Shown: piece after piece, positions 60,892 to 64,000 of the stretch
How the letters are laid out: the number at the start of each line of letters is the position of its first letter
Numbering within the stretch: position 1 is the first letter of the stretch
Assembly (NCBI GenBank): GCA_015847255.1
Contig: JADLZK010000387.1
Location: 62,001 to 126,000 of the forward strand
DNA: 64,000 nt
Direction of reading: 5' to 3'
Source: Hyparrhenia diplandra
Lineage: Eukaryota; Streptophyta; Magnoliopsida; Poales; Poaceae
Made by a program: the position numbers and the translations under genes
Notes under the pieces: generated by a model
Databases searched by the model: none
What the model was told of the DNA's origin: nothing
What the model saw: only the letters and a program-made list of their open reading frames with translations

Positions 60892-62108
60892 AATGAAAGG
60901 AAAAGAAAAGGAGTGTGGCCCACTCCGCTCCACTAGCAGCCATAGCCTACCTTCTCATCGACGCATCTGAAGTGGACAGACACACAAAACTTGTTGTTCT
61001 CCACCTTGGCTCCAGGTATGCACTTGGTCTTTTCCACCAGAGAATCGTGCACCTGATGATCCAATAACACACACAGGAAACTGAGCATTGCAGTTGCAGA
61101 CAAGGATGGACCTGATCGAACGAAAAGCAGCCATGGCCATGGGAGTGAATGTTACCTGCTCTATCATGGGCAGGAACTCGCTGGCCGGCTGAAAGAGGAC
61201 GCCTTTGGCCTGTGAGCCACACAGAGCAAGATAAGTATCTTCCCCCTTTCGGGTGGAATTGGCAAGAAGAAAGGTTGGGTCTCGATGGATGGCTACCTTG
61301 GCGGCCTTGGTGTGCCGGGACCCTTTGGCGGGGCCCTTGATGTCCATGCCGTGGCTGCCGGCGTAGTAGAGCTCCGCCAGCTTCACGAACTCGAACACCT
61401 TGTCGCGGCACCGCCCGCTGACGATCGCCGTCGGGAAATGCTTGGCGACGCTCCGCACCGCCCGCCGCATCTGTTGCCAGGCCGGAGAGAAACAAAGGTC
61501 AGTCAGAGGCGTCCAGGTGCATGAAGCATCAGGGGATCGAGTATGATCAGTCAGTCGCCGGCATCCAGTATTGCATGTTTACCGTGTCGGACATGTAGGC
61601 GGCGTCGGGGTCGTCGACGATGGGGGACAGCGTGCCGTCGTAGTCGAGGAACACGACGATCTGCTTCCCCTTGACGCCGCCACCACCTGGTCGAACATGC
61701 CCAGCGCCGACGGGTGCTTCACCTGGAACAAGCAGAGGACCGACCAACCGAATGCATTTCATTCAGTACGCACGCATGCCAACAGAGGAGTAATAATAAT
61801 GCAGGGAGGGCCGAGGACGCGCACGGCGCACGCACCATCCACGCGGCGTAGCGCTCCTCGTCGACGCCCGCGGCGAGCGCGGCGGCCGCCTTGGCGTGCG
61901 TGGGCGACGACGCGCGCATGGACTCCACCCAGCATCCGGCGCCACCGATGCCGGCGCTCGCGCCCGCGGCGCCCATCTGCAGGTACTTCTTGCTGCGCAC
62001 GGCGGCGACGCCCGGCGCGGCCCGCGGCGGTGGGTACTGGAACGAGGTGGGCGGCACCGCCACGGCCGCCGCCTCAGGCACCGGCACCACCACGCCCTGC
62101 TTCGTCAT
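60324..62108 (-). CDS. TPP: Trehalose-6-phosphate phosphatase (EC 3.1.3.12)
   Basis: Seven minus-strand exons: 62108-61836, 61722-61583, 61470-61297, 61209-61156, 61052-60951, 60802-60490, 60392-60324, giving 374 residues, the usual plant TPP length. It hydrolyses trehalose-6-phosphate to trehalose, lowering a sugar signal that acts on SnRK1. HAD phosphatase motifs are intact: DYDGT with the nucleophile at about D118, VSGR at 155-158 and GDDRTDED at 311-318. Residues 1-91 are the variable plant N-terminus, ending ERYAAWM. The exon 6 donor is GC (GAG|GCAAGT), a GC-AG intron; all others are GT-AG. Exon 2 lacks one G (61674-61683) and exon 6 has one extra base in a G run (60514-60516) relative to a continuous frame. 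Which TPP paralogue this is cannot be said here. Confidence 0.9.
60852..60891. repeat. (TA)n(TG)n microsatellite in TPP intron 5
   Basis: About 15 TA units followed by four to five TG units, within the intron between 60803 and 60950. Confidence 0.95.
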
Positions 62109-62360
62109 GGCACCCAGCTGATGGATGGATCAAACAAGCAAGCCGCTACTTGACCCGGATCGAAACAAGGCTTAGGCTGAGAAGGACTGGACTGGAGGTG
62201 GAAGTGGAGGCAAGCAAGAGGTACAGGTGACTCTGTTCTCGTCTCTCGGTGCCTGCAGTCACTGCCTGGGAGGGAGAGGAGAGCAGAGGTGGAAGAAGGT
62301 GTGCGAGGCCGGAGAGCAGAGCAGTCGGGTTTGTGTAGAGAACGCGGGGAGGGCGGCCCG

Positions 62361-62369
62361 TATTTATAG
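62361..62369 (-). promoter_or_regulatory. TATA box of the TPP gene
   Basis: Minus strand reads CTATAAATA in a GC-rich setting, about 250 bases upstream of the ATG. A start site about 30 bases downstream (near 62330) would give a leader of some 220 bases. Confidence 0.65.
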
Positions 62370-64000
62370 TTGGTGGCGCGCCGCGAATCTGTGGGGGCGT
62401 GGGGCCCGTGACGGTGTCCCGTGCTGGTGCTGGGGCCCGGATCGGCGTCCATAGGACGGAGGGGGCAGGACCGCGACCGTGACCGGCCGTCCATGTCCAT
62501 CCAGGCGGCCTCTGGGTCGCCGAGAGGCCCCGGCTATGCCTAGCTTCTGCCTCCGTCCGTCGTGCAACAACCCCGGCAGGCACCTTGTATTGGTGCTCGC
62601 CGTCGCGCCCAGCTCCAGGTCCAGGTCGCCGCTACGGCCGCCGGCGACCGGCCAGGCCAGGTGGCCCGCGTGCGACGCAGCAGTCAGTTACTGATCTCAT
62701 GGGCACACAGCAGTCAGCCAGTCCCATGGGCACGCAGAAGCAGACGCAGGTACAGCGAATCGGGACGGCGACCGGCGCGGGCCATCCATCCGGCGGGCGA
62801 CACGGCGAGCCTGCCCCGGCCCCTGGACGCGGACGCGTGTGCGCCGTGCCACCCCGCGCGGCCTGGCCCTCCTCGCGTGACATGGTGGTCGTGGCGGCAC
62901 TCCTGTGGGCGCGGACGACACGAGTAGACGACACGGCGTGGCCGCTTCCGCTGACACGCACGTCCGTCCGATCGTCCCTCGCCCTTGCTGCTGCTGCTGG
63001 CCAGTGCCAGCACCCCTTCTTCGCGTGTCCGTTCTCGCGTGTCTGCCTGCGTGATGCAGATCTCTGCTGCATTGCATGCCCGACCTGGCCGACCCTGCTT
63101 GTCTGAGTTGTCTCCTAGCTAGCCTGTCGGTCTCTGTCGTTCTCCGCGCGCGGGGGGGCGGCGGCCGGGGCATCGCCGTCGACGGTCGACGAGCACGGGC
63201 ACCGGCCTCCTCATGTTCGCTGTGGGTACAGTACATGTGCCCGGCCCGGCTTGCACGCAGCTACTGCCTACTAGTGCATAGCCCGGGATGCTGCCATGCC
63301 ATGCATTGCCGCCACGTACACCACCGGCCGGTCCCCGGGCTACTAGTTTTTCCACTGTTCGGTCTATTCACCTAGCTACCTACTCCTATACGAGTAGTAG
63401 TAGGCTACAAGCTAGTAGCAATAGTACACTAACACCATGCATGTCTGTTGCTGACACTTGCAAACAGCGACGGCACGATGCATGTCCGGGACGGACGATG
63501 GTCCTGTCCTGTGTGGTGAGCGCCACGCACGGTTCGCCGTCGATCGACACCGAAACGAGGGTGCCGACACCACCGCTGCTACTGTCGGACCTGTCCGTCC
63601 TGCTGCTAGCTCTTCTGTTCGTGCACTCCTAGCTGGGAGTAGCTAGCCTGCGACGCTGCTATTACCTGTCCATTCTAGCACACAGGCACCAGAGGCCGTG
63701 TCGTGTCGATGCACCGGCGGCCGGGCCGGCGTACGTTGTCCAAGCCGGCCGGCCGGCCAAACGGAACGCGGAGGCGTAGTACTGCTACGTGCATGTGTAT
63801 GCATGCGACGACGGTCGTGTGCGCTGTCGGCCAGCCAGTGAGTGAAGCGCGGAGAGAGAGAAAAGGAGATCGAGACCGACCGGCGCCGTCGGCGGATCCA
63901 TGGACGCAGAGGAATGTAACGTAGGCTCGTGGCAGGGACGACACGTACGAAAGGACAAGGCTTGGAGTTTGGAAGCGAGCGGTGGCATGCACGCACGCAC
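62370..64000. other. GC-rich upstream region of TPP
   Basis: High GC creates many long open frames on all strands, none with a recognisable domain. It probably contains TPP regulatory sequence. No second gene is supported before the window ends. Confidence 0.45.

Noticed and set aside
62370..63999. Many overlapping frames of 60-180 codons upstream of TPP
   Set aside because: All strands are open because of high GC; no domain, start context or splice evidence.
1..64000. CRISPR arrays, bacterial operons, phage or organellar DNA
   Set aside because: No spaced identical repeats, no bacterial gene layout; introns, MITEs and plant families point to a nuclear grass genome.

Overview
This is nuclear DNA from a grass (Poaceae), most likely a panicoid. 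The evidence is short GC-rich exons with canonical GT-AG introns in an AT-rich background, many Stowaway-type ('CTCCCTCCGT') and Tourist-type MITEs, nested LTR retrotransposons, and plant-specific families (FAR1-related, VQ-motif, trehalose-6-phosphate phosphatase, plastid UbiE-like methyltransferase). Nothing bacterial, viral or organellar is evident, and the species cannot be fixed from sequence alone.

Layout. 1-2405: AT-rich intergenic DNA with a direct duplication, a MITE and a tiny tail-only retroposon. 2406-4470 (-): FAR1-RELATED SEQUENCE gene (domesticated MULE transposase). 8876-12337 (+): eight-exon plastid-type SAM methyltransferase gene. 13246-15088 (-): three-exon MFS transporter. 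15960-16560: relic of a Ty3/gypsy 3' end. 17141-17213 (-): tRNA-Lys(CTT). 18858-20244: possible DNA transposon. 20915-39893 (-): a 19-kb Ty1/copia SIRE/Opie-like element with 2.4-kb LTRs and only gag remains. Inside it at 25628-35869 (-) sits a 10.2-kb non-coding, LARD-like Ty3/gypsy-type element with 3.6-kb LTRs. The outer element interrupts an open reading frame that resumes at 39897. 40-46 kb: MITE-rich DNA with one Stowaway inside another and a SINE with a perfect target-site duplication. 46018-47252 (-): single-exon VQ-motif gene. 47-60 kb: mostly AT-rich repeats. 60324-62108 (-): seven-exon trehalose-6-phosphate phosphatase gene with a TATA box at 62361-62369.

The genes are independent plant transcription units, not a cluster. 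All five protein genes can be modelled with conserved splice sites and family-typical lengths, yet each needs one to three 1-2 base frame corrections, often in G/C or A runs. The gag remains also switch frame. The paired LTRs differ mostly by small indels in GC-rich parts while AT-rich parts are almost identical. The simplest reading is residual consensus indel error in a draft assembly, though true pseudogenisation of single genes cannot be excluded. I found no convincing undescribed biological system. The most informative structures are the nested non-autonomous retroelements, the small retroposon insertions and the systematic frameshift pattern.
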